Translations under genes and position numbers: made by a program | Assembly: GCA_947460595.1 (NCBI GenBank) | Contig: CANHGS010000026.1 | Coordinates: 1-45,855 of the forward strand | DNA: 45,855 nucleotides | Source of the DNA: Bacteroidota bacterium | GTDB taxonomy: Bacteria; Bacteroidota; Bacteroidia; Chitinophagales; Chitinophagaceae | Direction of reading: 5' to 3' | Part shown: piece by piece, positions 26,203-34,314 of the stretch | How the letters are laid out: every line of letters starts with the position of its first letter | Position numbering within the stretch: position 1 is the stretch's first letter | Notes under the pieces: generated by a model | Seen by the model: only the letters and a program-made list of their open reading frames with translations | What the model was told of the DNA's origin: nothing | Database searches by the model: none

Positions 26203-26319
26203 GCTGGGAAATTCAAAAGTCAATATAAATAAGAAGTCAAAAATATAAGAACTCAAAAGTTAAAAAGTCAAAATATATATTAATTCAAAAATTAATATAT
26301 GAATAGACGAATGCGACAA
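26203..26319. repeat. AT-rich repeat region with perfect palindrome between hisD and hisC
   Basis: The region has several copies of AGTCAAAA-like units at 26215-26275. A perfect inverted repeat follows, ATATATTAATT (26275-26285) and AATTAATATAT (26290-26300), around CAAA. No T-tract follows it. It interrupts an otherwise compact gene run and may be a small dispersed repeat element. Confidence 0.55.
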
Positions 26320-27612
26320 TTATCCTTTTAAGTAATCTAAACGCACATTGACTGCGTTGGCGTGTGCGTCTAGCCCCTCTGCCATGGCCATTATGGTTAC
26401 TATAGAAGCAATGGCTTTTAAACCAGTTGGACTCAATTGCTGAAAAGTGATTTTCTTTACAAAGCTGTCTACACTCACCCCACTATACGCACGGGCAAAT
26501 CCATTGGTGGGCAGGGTATGATTGGTACCGCTAGCATAATCCCCTACGGACTCGGGCGAATAATGACCCAAGAAAATGGAACCTGCATTTATTACCTGCT
26601 CTGCTAAAACCTCTGGCTTAGCTGTAGCAATGATTAAATGCTCCGCGGCATAGGCATTTACAAGGGCTAACCCCTGTTCCATGCTTTCAATTAAAATACA
26701 AGTACTATTATTTAATGATTTGATTGCCAAATCTTTTCTTGACAATTTATCTAATTGTAATACTAATTCCTTTTCTACAGCATTTGCCAAGTCTAAAGAG
26801 GTGGTTACCAACAAAACCTGACTATCTGCCCCGTGTTCTGCCTGACTCAAGAGATCGGCCGCCACAAAAGCGGGATGGGCGCTGTCATCTGCCAATACAC
26901 AAACCTCACTAGGACCAGCGGGCATATCAATGGCAATACCTTCTAGCTGCACCAAACGCTTGGCACAGGTTACAAACTGATTACCAGGACCAAAGATCTT
27001 ACTCACTTTGGGAATGCTTTGGGTTCCATATGCCATGGCCGCAATAGCTTGTACACCCCCAATTTTATAGATTTTCTGGACCCCTACTAACTGCGCGGCA
27101 AATAAAATAGCCGGGTGCAACCCACCCATTTTGTTGGGTGGAGAACAAAGTATAACATCCTTACAACCAGCAATTTGAGCGGGTATACCTAACATTAAAA
27201 TAGTAGAGAACAATGGCGCTGACCCGCCTGGAATGTACAGGCCTACTCGTTCAATACCAACTGATTTGCGCCAGCACTTTACCCCAGGCATGGTTTCCAC
27301 CACTACTGGATCAGCAACTTGGGTCTGGTGAAACAAGCGAATATTCTTAGCCGCTTGCTCAATGGCCCCCTTTAACTCAGGGGACAATGCCGCTATGGCT
27401 GCTTCAATTTCTTTGACACTGACCAACTGCGCTTCTTTTGAAAGGATTACCCCATCAAATTCATGGGTAAAGCGCAGAACTGCCGCGTCTCCTTCTTGCT
27501 TCACTGCGGCTAATACAGCCTGAACTTTTGCCTCTAAAGCCCTATCGTCTAGTTCGGGTCTTTGCAAAACTGCCGGCCACTGTTCAGGGGTAGGATTCTT
27601 GACTATTTTCAT
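26320..27612 (-). CDS. hisD: Histidinol dehydrogenase
   Basis: A 430-residue zinc enzyme that performs the last two oxidations to histidine. IFGPGNQFVTCAKRLV, DMPAGPSEVCVLAD, LLSQAEHGADSQVLL and the catalytic-type SGTNHTLPTNGFARAYSGVSV are intact, and a metal-ligand His is in GLDAHANAV near the end. The length is usual. It starts one base after hisG ends. Confidence 0.95.
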   Translation of the reverse strand: MKIVKNPTPEQWPAVLQRPELDDRALEAKVQAVLAAVKQEGDAAVLRFTHEFDGVILSKEAQLVSVKEIEAAIAALSPELKGAIEQAAKNIRLFHQTQVADPVVVETMPGVKCWRKSVGIERVGLYIPGGSAPLFSTILMLGIPAQIAGCKDVILCSPPNKMGGLHPAILFAAQLVGVQKIYKIGGVQAIAAMAYGTQSIPKVSKIFGPGNQFVTCAKRLVQLEGIAIDMPAGPSEVCVLADDSAHPAFVAADLLSQAEHGADSQVLLVTTSLDLANAVEKELVLQLDKLSRKDLAIKSLNNSTCILIESMEQGLALVNAYAAEHLIIATAKPEVLAEQVINAGSIFLGHYSPESVGDYASGTNHTLPTNGFARAYSGVSVDSFVKKITFQQLSPTGLKAIASIVTIMAMAEGLDAHANAVNVRLDYLKG

Positions 27613-27613
27613 A

Positions 27614-28492
27614 CTATATAATCATTTTTTCAATTGGCACCACCAAGATTCCTTGGGCTCCAGCTTCTTTTAATTGTTCAATTATATCCCAGAACTCATT
27701 CTCTTTCAATACACTATGAACACTACTCCATCCCGGTTCGGCCAAGGGCAACACGGTTGGGCTCTTCATGCCGGGTAACAAAGAAATGATCTTATTGAGG
27801 TTTTCATTGGGGGCATTCAACAAGATGTACTTGTTATTTTTAGCCTTTTTCACAGACTGAATTCTAAACAGCAATCTAGCAAGGGTCTGTGATTTCTCTT
27901 CTGACAACAGCAGGTTCTGAATCAACACCGCTTGAGATTCCAAAATGGTTTCCACCTCTTTTAACCCATTCATGAATAGGGTTGAACCACTACTTACTAG
28001 GTCGCAAATAGCATCGGCCAAGCCAATACCTGGTGCAATCTCAACCGAACCACTGATCTCATGGATTTCTCCATTTACTTGGTTTTTATTCAAATACTGT
28101 TTCACCAAGACAGGATAACTGGTGGCAATTCGCTTATTGTCTAAGAATTGAGCCCCTGTATATTCTTCCCCTTTTCTAATGGCAATACAGAGTCGGCATT
28201 TTCCAAAACCCAGTTTCTCTCCCACTTTCACCTGTTTGTTCTTCTCGTATACCACGTTTTCACCCACAAAACCAATATCGGCCACGCCGTCTTCAACGTA
28301 TTGAGGAATATCATCATCCCTTAAAAAATAGACTTCTATGGGAAAATTGCTGGCTTCTGCCTTTAATTTATTGACCCCATTGCTAATATCAATCCCACAT
28401 TCCTTTAATAATCTAATAGAATCATCATGGAGTCGGCCGCTTTTCTGAATGGCCAACCTTAATTTCTGTGTCTCATTGTTGCTTGTTGTCAT
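27614..28492 (-). CDS. hisG: ATP phosphoribosyltransferase, long form
   Basis: A 292-residue HisG of the long type, the first step of histidine synthesis. The catalytic part begins LRLAIQKSGRLHDDSIRLL and has DDIPQYVEDGVADIGFVGE and ISGSVEIAPGIGLADAICDLV with the phosphate loop GSTLF. The C-terminal 75 or so residues (YILLNAPNENLNKIISLL through GILVVPIEK) form the ACT-like regulatory domain that binds histidine in this type, so no HisZ partner is required. It is first in the his run and follows the hisL attenuator. Confidence 0.95.
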   Translation of the reverse strand: MTTSNNETQKLRLAIQKSGRLHDDSIRLLKECGIDISNGVNKLKAEASNFPIEVYFLRDDDIPQYVEDGVADIGFVGENVVYEKNKQVKVGEKLGFGKCRLCIAIRKGEEYTGAQFLDNKRIATSYPVLVKQYLNKNQVNGEIHEISGSVEIAPGIGLADAICDLVSSGSTLFMNGLKEVETILESQAVLIQNLLLSEEKSQTLARLLFRIQSVKKAKNNKYILLNAPNENLNKIISLLPGMKSPTVLPLAEPGWSSVHSVLKENEFWDIIEQLKEAGAQGILVVPIEKMII

Positions 28493-28526
28493 AACCTCAT
28501 TTTTAATATCCCCAAGGGGTGTAAAT

Positions 28527-28552
28527 AAAAAAGCCTACCCGAGGGTAAGCTT
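28527..28552 (-). terminator. his attenuator terminator in the hisG leader
   Basis: On the minus strand AAGCTTACC (28552-28544) pairs with GGTAGGCTT (28539-28531) around CTCG. One pair is G-U on this strand but a mismatch on the other, which argues for minus-strand use. TTTTTT-A-TTT follows. The stem lies 39 bp before the hisG ATG and 35 bp past the leader stop. Confidence 0.85.
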
Positions 28553-28584
28553 TTCAATGTTTTATAGGAACACAAAACACCAAC

Positions 28585-28603
28585 AGCCTACCGCTTGGGT
28601 AAG
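28585..28603 (-). promoter_or_regulatory. Candidate antiterminator segments of the his attenuator
   Basis: GGTAGGCT (28592-28585), overlapping the hisL stop codon, is identical to 8 bases in the 3' arm of the terminator. It can therefore pair with the terminator 5' arm AGCTTACC over 8 bp (one G-U). CTTACC just upstream (28603-28598) can pair with GGTAGG instead. The four alternating segments permit either a 1:2 plus 3:4 state (stop) or a 2:3 state (continue). Confidence 0.7.
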
Positions 28604-28638
28604 GAATGATGATGGTGGATATGTGTAATTTGCTTCAT
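28588..28638 (-). CDS. hisL: his operon leader peptide with HIHHHH run
   Basis: A 16-codon ORF reading MKQITHIHHHHSLPKR, ending in TAG. Five of the 16 codons are His, four of them adjacent at residues 8-11. It precedes hisG and is followed by an intrinsic terminator and competing segments, as in known his attenuators. The ATG lies 7 bp after the -7 promoter element, so the mRNA probably starts at or within a few bases of it. The peptide is likely a translation sensor rather than a working protein. Confidence 0.9.
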   Translation of the reverse strand: MKQITHIHHHHSLPKR

Positions 28639-28645
28639 TGCTTCA

Positions 28646-28677
28646 CAAAATTAATGGGATAAGGTTTGCTGCGCAAA
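28646..28677 (-). promoter_or_regulatory. his operon promoter
   Basis: The minus strand has TTTG (28677-28674), a 20-bp spacer and TAATTTTG (28653-28646), a full match to the Bacteroidota -33/-7 pattern. It lies directly ahead of hisL. In the rest of 28678-28784, ahead of the divergent glucanase gene, no clear feature is seen. Confidence 0.75.
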
Positions 28678-28784
28678 TTTATTTCAGACCTGTTTAAGGT
28701 TTTGTGTACCATCTTCCTCCTTTTATCAAACCTAGGTGCATTGAATTTAATTTATGGTTAACTTCCAAACGTAAAAACAAAGTG

Positions 28785-29564
28785 ATGCTTAGAATACTAT
28801 TAACCGCACTTACCCTGATGGTACTAATCTCTCATACCAGCGCGCAGCAACAGCGCAAATTGGTTTGGAGTGATGAATTCAATTATAAGGGTCTTCCAGA
28901 TTCCAAAAAATGGAACTATGACACTGGCGGAAATGGCTGGGGTAATAATGAATTACAATACTACACTTACCAGCAACAAAAAAATGCCCGCGTAGAAAAT
29001 GGTCATTTAATCATTGAAGCCCACAAAGAAAATCTGGGTAAGAACACTTATAGCTCTGCTAGACTGGTGACTAAGGGTAAGGGCGATTGGACCTATGGCA
29101 AGTTAGAGATCAGGGCAAAAATCCCAGATGGACTAGGCACTTGGCCTGCCATTTGGATGCTGGCTTCAACCACACCGCTCAAATGGCCGGACGATGGCGA
29201 AATTGATATTATGGAACACGTGGGTTATGACCAAGGCGTTTTACATGGCACCATACACACTAAGAAATATAATCACATGATTGGAACCCAAAAAGCGGGT
29301 ATCATTACGGTTAAAGACATTAGCCAAGCTTTTCATACCTATCAATTAGAATGGGACGCTGAGACTATCAAAGTTGGCATGGATAACAATTATTACTTCA
29401 CTTATAAAAATGAACATTCCGATAAATCGGCTTGGCCATTTGACCAACCCTTTCATCTATTACTAAATCTAGCCGTTGGTGGAAACTGGGGAGGAGCAAA
29501 AGGTGTTGACGAAAAAGTATTTCCCAAACGAATGGAAATTGATTTTGTAAGAGTTTATCAATAA
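28785..29564 (+). CDS. Secreted GH16-family glucanase
   Basis: A 259-residue glycoside hydrolase of family 16, acting on beta-1,3 or mixed-linkage glucans such as laminarin. A signal peptide covers about residues 1-20 (ISHTSAQ). The catalytic signature is GEIDIMEHVG, with nucleophile E139, D141 and acid/base E144. WSDEFNYKG at the start and WPFDQPFHLLLNLAVGGNWGG are typical of the laminarinase branch. The substrate is inferred. The ATG at 28785 gives a proper signal peptide; an upstream in-frame start adds 27 residues that would displace it. The S9 peptidase follows after 17 bp. Confidence 0.88.
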   Translation: MLRILLTALTLMVLISHTSAQQQRKLVWSDEFNYKGLPDSKKWNYDTGGNGWGNNELQYYTYQQQKNARVENGHLIIEAHKENLGKNTYSSARLVTKGKGDWTYGKLEIRAKIPDGLGTWPAIWMLASTTPLKWPDDGEIDIMEHVGYDQGVLHGTIHTKKYNHMIGTQKAGIITVKDISQAFHTYQLEWDAETIKVGMDNNYYFTYKNEHSDKSAWPFDQPFHLLLNLAVGGNWGGAKGVDEKVFPKRMEIDFVRVYQ

Positions 29565-29581
29565 CATATAAAACTTCAACT

Positions 29582-32002
29582 ATGAGCAATACCAAACAAT
29601 TACTAACTGCCTTATGCTTCCTATTGCTAGGAACAGGGCTTTGGGCGCAGGACGCCATGAGTTATCAAACACCGCCAAAAGATATTGCGGACCTTTTATT
29701 AGCCAAACCTACTCCGGGTGTCAGCATTAATGGGAATGCCAGCTGGATGCTACTCAGTGAGCGTAATTCTTATCCTACCGTGGAAGAATTGGGCCAACCT
29801 GAACTAAGGATTGCTGGACTTAGGTTGAACCCTAATAATTTCTCTCCAAGCAGGGGATCGTATATCAACAATTTTATCTTGAAGAATATCAAGACCAATC
29901 AGGAATTTAAAGTGAGTGGATTACCAGCTAATTTGTTAGGAGGATCACCTACTTGGAACCCTTCTGAAACCAAAATTGCTTTTACCAATACCACTGCTAC
30001 TGGTGTTGATTTGTATGTAATAGATGTAGCCACTCAAAAAGCCAATAAAATCAATAAAAAATCAGTGAATACTGTTTTGGGTAATGCGTTTACCTGGTTG
30101 GATGATAATTCCATTTTGTACAAAGCCACAACTCAAAGCGCAGCAGCTGCCCCAAAAAAATCTATTACCCCCAAGGGACCAACTATTCAGCAAAACTTAG
30201 GCAAAGCGGCTCCTAGTGCTACTTTCCAAGATTTAATCAAGAGCCCTTATGACGAACAATTGTTTGAATTCTATGCCACCGCGCAATTGATTCAAAACAA
30301 AAATGGCGTGGAAACCGCTATTGGCAAACCTGGACTTCTGGCTTCTTTTACTTTGTCTCCAGATAAAAAATACCTGTTACATAGAACCATTCGCAAACCA
30401 TTTTCTTATTTGGTCACTGCTCAAGGATTTCCTTCTACTATCAGTATTTCAGACTTAAAGGGAACTACGGTGAAAGTATTGGCAGAATTACCTTCAAGTG
30501 AAGGAACACCATCTGGTTATGACAATACCCAAAATGTTCCTCGTGCTTTTGACTGGAGAGATGATGAAGCGGCTACTATTACTTGGGCCATGCCTTTAGA
30601 CTCCGGTTTAATCAAAAACAAAGTAGAATACCATGATGCAGTTTATGCATTAAGCGCTCCTTTTACAGGCGCTACTAAAGAGTTGTTCAAAACAAAATTC
30701 CGTTATGGCGGAACTAGCTGGGGCGATGCTACCCTAGCCCTTGTTCAAGAGAATTCTAGAACCCGTCAAATGCGCAGAGTTAGCCGTTATAATAGCAGTA
30801 CCAATAGTTTGGAACTCTTGTTTGAACGCAATCAAACAGATGCCTATAATGACCCAGGTACCCCTGTTACTACCAAAAATGCATTTGGCAGGCAAGTGAT
30901 TCAAACCATAGAAAATGGTAAAAAATTGTTGATGAACAATACCACCGGTTCCTCAGCAAAAGGTGACCTTCCCTTCTTGGCCAAATTTGACCTAAGCAGC
31001 AAACAGAATGAAATTATTTGGCGTTGTGCTGAGGGTAGTTATGAATTTGTAGCGGAAGTATTGGATGCCAATAAATTGGTGTTGATTACCAGAAAAGAGT
31101 CTCAGAAAGAAGTACCTAACTACTATTTGAAAAATCTGATGCTACGCATAGCCGATCAACCATTAACTAATTTTGCCAATCCTTACCCACAACTAGATGG
31201 CGTAACCAAGCAAAAAGTTTCCTATAAAAGGGCCGATGGTGTAGACCTGACCGGTGATCTTTATTTACCAAAGGGCTATAACAAAGAAAAAGATGGTCTA
31301 CTCCCCGTTTTGATGTGGGCTTATCCCCGTGAATTCAACAGTGCTGCTGATGCTGCACAGGTTAGGGGTTCTCAGTCTAGGTTTACTACTATTAGCTGGG
31401 CCTCTCCTATTTTTTATGTTACCCAAGGATTTGCGGTTTTGGATAATGCTGAATTCCCTATTGTTGCAGCCAGTGCTGAAAAGAAACCCAATGACAATTT
31501 TGTGGCCCAATTGCAAATGAATGCAGAAGCTGCCATTAATAAATTATCTGACCTTGGCATTGGCGATAGAAAACGCGTAGCGGTTGGGGGCCATAGTTAT
31601 GGCGCCTTCATGACTGCTAATTTGCTAGCACATACTAGCTTGTTTAAAGCAGGTATTGCTCGTAGTGGCGCTTATAACAGAACCCTTACTCCATTTGGAT
31701 TCCAAAATGAAGACCGCACTTATTGGCAAGCACCGCAACTCTATTTTGAAATGAGTCCATTTAGTTATGCCAACAATATCAAGACGCCTATTTTGTTAAT
31801 TCATGGCGATAGTGATGACAACCCTGGTACATTCCCTATTAATAGTGAGCGTTTGTACAATGCAGTAAAAGGTCATGGTGGAACCGTGAGATTTGTATTC
31901 TTACCTTATGAAGCACATAGCTATCGTGGCAAGGAAAACTTGTTGCACATGCTTTGGGAACAGAACCAATGGTTGGATAAATACGTGAAGAATGCTAAAT
32001 AA
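29582..32002 (+). CDS. Secreted S9-family (prolyl oligopeptidase) serine peptidase
   Basis: An 806-residue protein with a signal peptide (ends GLWAQDA, about residue 22), an N-terminal beta-propeller to about residue 540, and an alpha/beta-hydrolase domain. The catalytic Ser is in VGGHSYGAFMT (about 672), the Asp in IHGDSDDNPGTF (about 743) and the His in YEAHSYRG (about 778). It resembles the S9 glutamyl/acylaminoacyl branch, but specificity cannot be read from sequence. A low-complexity insert of Ala, Pro and Lys (SAAAAPKKSITPKGP) lies in the propeller. It is followed by a strong terminator. Confidence 0.87.
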   Translation: MSNTKQLLTALCFLLLGTGLWAQDAMSYQTPPKDIADLLLAKPTPGVSINGNASWMLLSERNSYPTVEELGQPELRIAGLRLNPNNFSPSRGSYINNFILKNIKTNQEFKVSGLPANLLGGSPTWNPSETKIAFTNTTATGVDLYVIDVATQKANKINKKSVNTVLGNAFTWLDDNSILYKATTQSAAAAPKKSITPKGPTIQQNLGKAAPSATFQDLIKSPYDEQLFEFYATAQLIQNKNGVETAIGKPGLLASFTLSPDKKYLLHRTIRKPFSYLVTAQGFPSTISISDLKGTTVKVLAELPSSEGTPSGYDNTQNVPRAFDWRDDEAATITWAMPLDSGLIKNKVEYHDAVYALSAPFTGATKELFKTKFRYGGTSWGDATLALVQENSRTRQMRRVSRYNSSTNSLELLFERNQTDAYNDPGTPVTTKNAFGRQVIQTIENGKKLLMNNTTGSSAKGDLPFLAKFDLSSKQNEIIWRCAEGSYEFVAEVLDANKLVLITRKESQKEVPNYYLKNLMLRIADQPLTNFANPYPQLDGVTKQKVSYKRADGVDLTGDLYLPKGYNKEKDGLLPVLMWAYPREFNSAADAAQVRGSQSRFTTISWASPIFYVTQGFAVLDNAEFPIVAASAEKKPNDNFVAQLQMNAEAAINKLSDLGIGDRKRVAVGGHSYGAFMTANLLAHTSLFKAGIARSGAYNRTLTPFGFQNEDRTYWQAPQLYFEMSPFSYANNIKTPILLIHGDSDDNPGTFPINSERLYNAVKGHGGTVRFVFLPYEAHSYRGKENLLHMLWEQNQWLDKYVKNAK

Positions 32003-32039
32003 TTAGCTTCAAAAATACATGCCCCCATGGGGCCTCCAT

Positions 32040-32072
32040 AAAATCCCGGTTGCTTAGGTAACCGGGATTTTT
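32040..32072 (+). terminator. Terminator after the S9 peptidase gene
   Basis: AAATCCCGGTT (32041-32051) pairs with AACCGGGATTT (32060-32070) over 11 bp. The flanking A-T pair and short T-run continue the plus-strand terminator. It stops the glucanase-peptidase message ahead of the convergent lipoprotein gene. Confidence 0.8.
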
Positions 32073-32083
32073 ATTTGAATACG

Positions 32084-32539
32084 TTATTGTCCTTTGTTTA
32101 ATTCTTTTACTTGTAATTCTTTCCAAGGGGTTGTTCCATCTTCTACTCTTTTAAATTGAAATTGATTAGAACTGCCAATGACAATCTCTGCAGTGGTGTA
32201 TATTTTGTTGCCTTCTAATAAATGCCCCCCAATTGTTTTTCCCGTGCTATCTGAAACTGAGATATGAATATGCGACCCATTGACTGATAATGTTCCAACC
32301 AGACTCACTATTTCAAAATGACCTGTTGCTTTGCTCCCATTGGGCTGATTAGCAAACCGAATATGATAATCTGTTAAACTGCCCACTGCGGTTTGAATCC
32401 AGGCAGCTTCTAACTGATGAACTTGCACAAAACTGTCTAAGGACAATTTAAGATCTTGACCAGGTTTCAATCTAAGCGCATAGGTTTTATCTGATGTATT
32501 CATAGATTTTGATTGACAGGCCATTACACCAATGACCAT
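32084..32539 (-). CDS. DUF296/PPC-domain lipoprotein, 5' end possibly frameshifted
   Basis: The visible ORF encodes about 150 residues. The PPC/DUF296 domain is clear: LVGTLSVNGSHIHISVSD followed by GGHLLEGNKIYTTAEIVIG. A lipobox-like VMAC precedes it, with Cys followed by QSKS, so the protein is likely anchored outside the cytoplasm and not a DNA-binding protein. The ATG at 32539 (MVIGVMAC) leaves a signal that is too short. An ATG at 32580 reads MKANKN and would run in frame into YWLDALTFMVIGVMAC if the A5 run (minus strand, 32568-32564) had one more A. Either a deletion or a sequencing error is likely. Confidence 0.7.
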   Translation of the reverse strand: MVIGVMACQSKSMNTSDKTYALRLKPGQDLKLSLDSFVQVHQLEAAWIQTAVGSLTDYHIRFANQPNGSKATGHFEIVSLVGTLSVNGSHIHISVSDSTGKTIGGHLLEGNKIYTTAEIVIGSSNQFQFKRVEDGTTPWKELQVKELNKGQ

Positions 32540-32650
32540 AAAAGTCAAGGCGTCCAGCCAATATTTTTGTTAGCCTTCATATCAATAAAGTTAATGGAAT
32601 CCATTCTTTTTACTGGTTCTGCTTTATCTTTCAAATCTAAATGAATGCAT

Positions 32651-33769
32651 ATGAAAGGGTTATTGTTCATCATGGCGTGCCTATTTACTGTTCTTGTTTC
32701 TGCTCAAGACTATTTTTTATTTGTGGGTACTTATACCTCCGGTGCTAGTAAGGGCATCTATGTATACCATTTTAACAGTAAAACAGGAAAAGCTGATTGG
32801 ATAAGCAATACAGACAGTTCAGCCAACCCTTCTTTTTTAGCCATTGCCCCAAATGGAAGATTTGTTTATGCAGTAAATGAAGTGAGTAGAAAGCAAGCTG
32901 GGCTAATAAGCGCCTATGCTTTTGACCCTTCCACTGGTAAGTTAAAATTTATCAATCAAACCTCTAGCGGCAGTGAAAACCCTTGTCATGTATCTATTAG
33001 TAAAAATGGCAAATGGGTATTAACCGCCAATTATAGTGGAGGCAGTTTGGCCGCATTACCCGTTAATGCAGACGGCAGTATTGCCCCTTTTACCCAACAT
33101 ATTGTGCATACTGGCAAAGGGAAAATTCCAGGTAGACAAGATATGCCCCATGTACATGCTGTCTTTCTATCACCTGATGAAAAACACTTGCTAACTCCAG
33201 ATTTGGGAACAGACAAAGTAACTATTTACCAATTTAACCAAGCGTCCAAAGAGCCACTCACAGCTGGCGCTCAACCATATATAGCTATTGAGCCAGGTAG
33301 CGGACCCAGACATTTGGATTTTTCACCCAATGGCAAATTTGTGTATGTAACAGAAGAAATGAGTGGAATGGTTTCTGTACATCGCTATCAAAATGGCGCA
33401 ACTAGTTTTGTTCAAAGAATGGCTACTCACCCGGCTGAATACAAAGGCCAGCCAGGCAATGCCGATATTCATATTTCAGCTGATGGTAAATTTCTTTACG
33501 CTTCTAATAGAGGCAAAGAAAATAATATTGCCATTTTTAGCATTGACGCTAGCACGGGCAAATTAACCGCATTAGGTTATGAATCTACAAGGGGTGAAGG
33601 ACCTAGAAATTTTAGCATTGATCCTTCTGGTAATTTTTTACTGGTAGCCAACCAGCTTACTAGTAATGTAGAAATTTTTCATAGAGATGCTATAACAGGT
33701 TTGCTACAGCATACTGGCAGCAGCTTACAAATCCCCAATCCAGTTTGTTTGAAATTTTTGAAAAAATAA
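32651..33769 (+). CDS. Secreted lactonase-family seven-bladed beta-propeller protein
   Basis: A 372-residue protein similar to the YbhE-type 6-phosphogluconolactonase family. A signal peptide ends VLVSAQ. Repeated blades have the pattern DPSTGKL, SPNGKFVYVTEE, ISADGKFLYASNRG and IDPSGNFLLVANQ. The segment MPHVHAVFLSPDEKHLLTPDLGTDK is typical of the family active face. As it is exported, cytosolic phosphogluconolactone is an unlikely substrate; other lactones are possible. The ATG at 32651 is used; an ATG two codons earlier is also in frame. Confidence 0.82.
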   Translation: MKGLLFIMACLFTVLVSAQDYFLFVGTYTSGASKGIYVYHFNSKTGKADWISNTDSSANPSFLAIAPNGRFVYAVNEVSRKQAGLISAYAFDPSTGKLKFINQTSSGSENPCHVSISKNGKWVLTANYSGGSLAALPVNADGSIAPFTQHIVHTGKGKIPGRQDMPHVHAVFLSPDEKHLLTPDLGTDKVTIYQFNQASKEPLTAGAQPYIAIEPGSGPRHLDFSPNGKFVYVTEEMSGMVSVHRYQNGATSFVQRMATHPAEYKGQPGNADIHISADGKFLYASNRGKENNIAIFSIDASTGKLTALGYESTRGEGPRNFSIDPSGNFLLVANQLTSNVEIFHRDAITGLLQHTGSSLQIPNPVCLKFLKK

Positions 33770-33843
33770 TTACACGCGCTTCTTGGGTCATACCCGACCA
33801 TTTGATGATCACGCTATCATTTCTTGAGACATGCTCCTAGCGT

Positions 33844-34242
33844 TTAGTTTTTGCCCATTCTTCTAATAATATTTTTTATTCTTGCGCCCAACTCTCTTGG
33901 ATTAAAAGGCTTTACTATATAATCATCTGCTCCTGCTTCTAGGCACCGTATCCTAGTTTCTGAATCTTCCTTACCGGAAAGTATCACCAAAGGAATAGCA
34001 CTAAAAAAACCATTATTTCTGACCTGATGCAATAATTCCATTCCACTTAATCCAGGAATGTTTAAGTCTGACAAAATCAAATCTGGCAGATTGCCAGTTT
34101 GCAAATAATTGAACGCATCCATCCCATCTGTAAAAAGCGAAACGGAGAAATGCTCACTCAAAGTCTGCTGTAAGATGGCTTGTATAAAGGCATCATCTTC
34201 CACTACAAGTATATTAGGGAGGGGCACTAAAGAATGAGGCAT
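33844..34242 (-). CDS. Receiver-only response regulator
   Basis: A 132-residue CheY-like protein with only a receiver domain. The acidic cluster is VVEDDAF (15-18), the phosphoacceptor Asp59 is in LILSDLNIPG, the switch Ser is in VILSG (about 89), and Lys111 is in IVKPFNP. There is no output domain and no histidine kinase in the window, so its partner and target are unknown. The last 10 residues are basic (KNIIRRMGKN). Confidence 0.85.
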   Translation of the reverse strand: MPHSLVPLPNILVVEDDAFIQAILQQTLSEHFSVSLFTDGMDAFNYLQTGNLPDLILSDLNIPGLSGMELLHQVRNNGFFSAIPLVILSGKEDSETRIRCLEAGADDYIVKPFNPRELGARIKNIIRRMGKN

Positions 34243-34314
34243 TTGATATTTGTAAAGAATAGTGTATTGTTATTCCTAATTAAATATACAATAAAGCTAA
34301 TTGATGAATCTGCT

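Noticed and set aside
26203..26256. N-terminal extension of HisC by 18 residues (MSSYIFDFLFILTFEF...)
   Set aside because: It translates the AT-rich repeat region and resembles no HisC start; the ATG at 26202 gives the family start.
32084..32539. DNA-binding role for the DUF296/PPC protein
   Set aside because: The lipobox and signal-like start point to an exported lipoprotein; no AT-hook is present.
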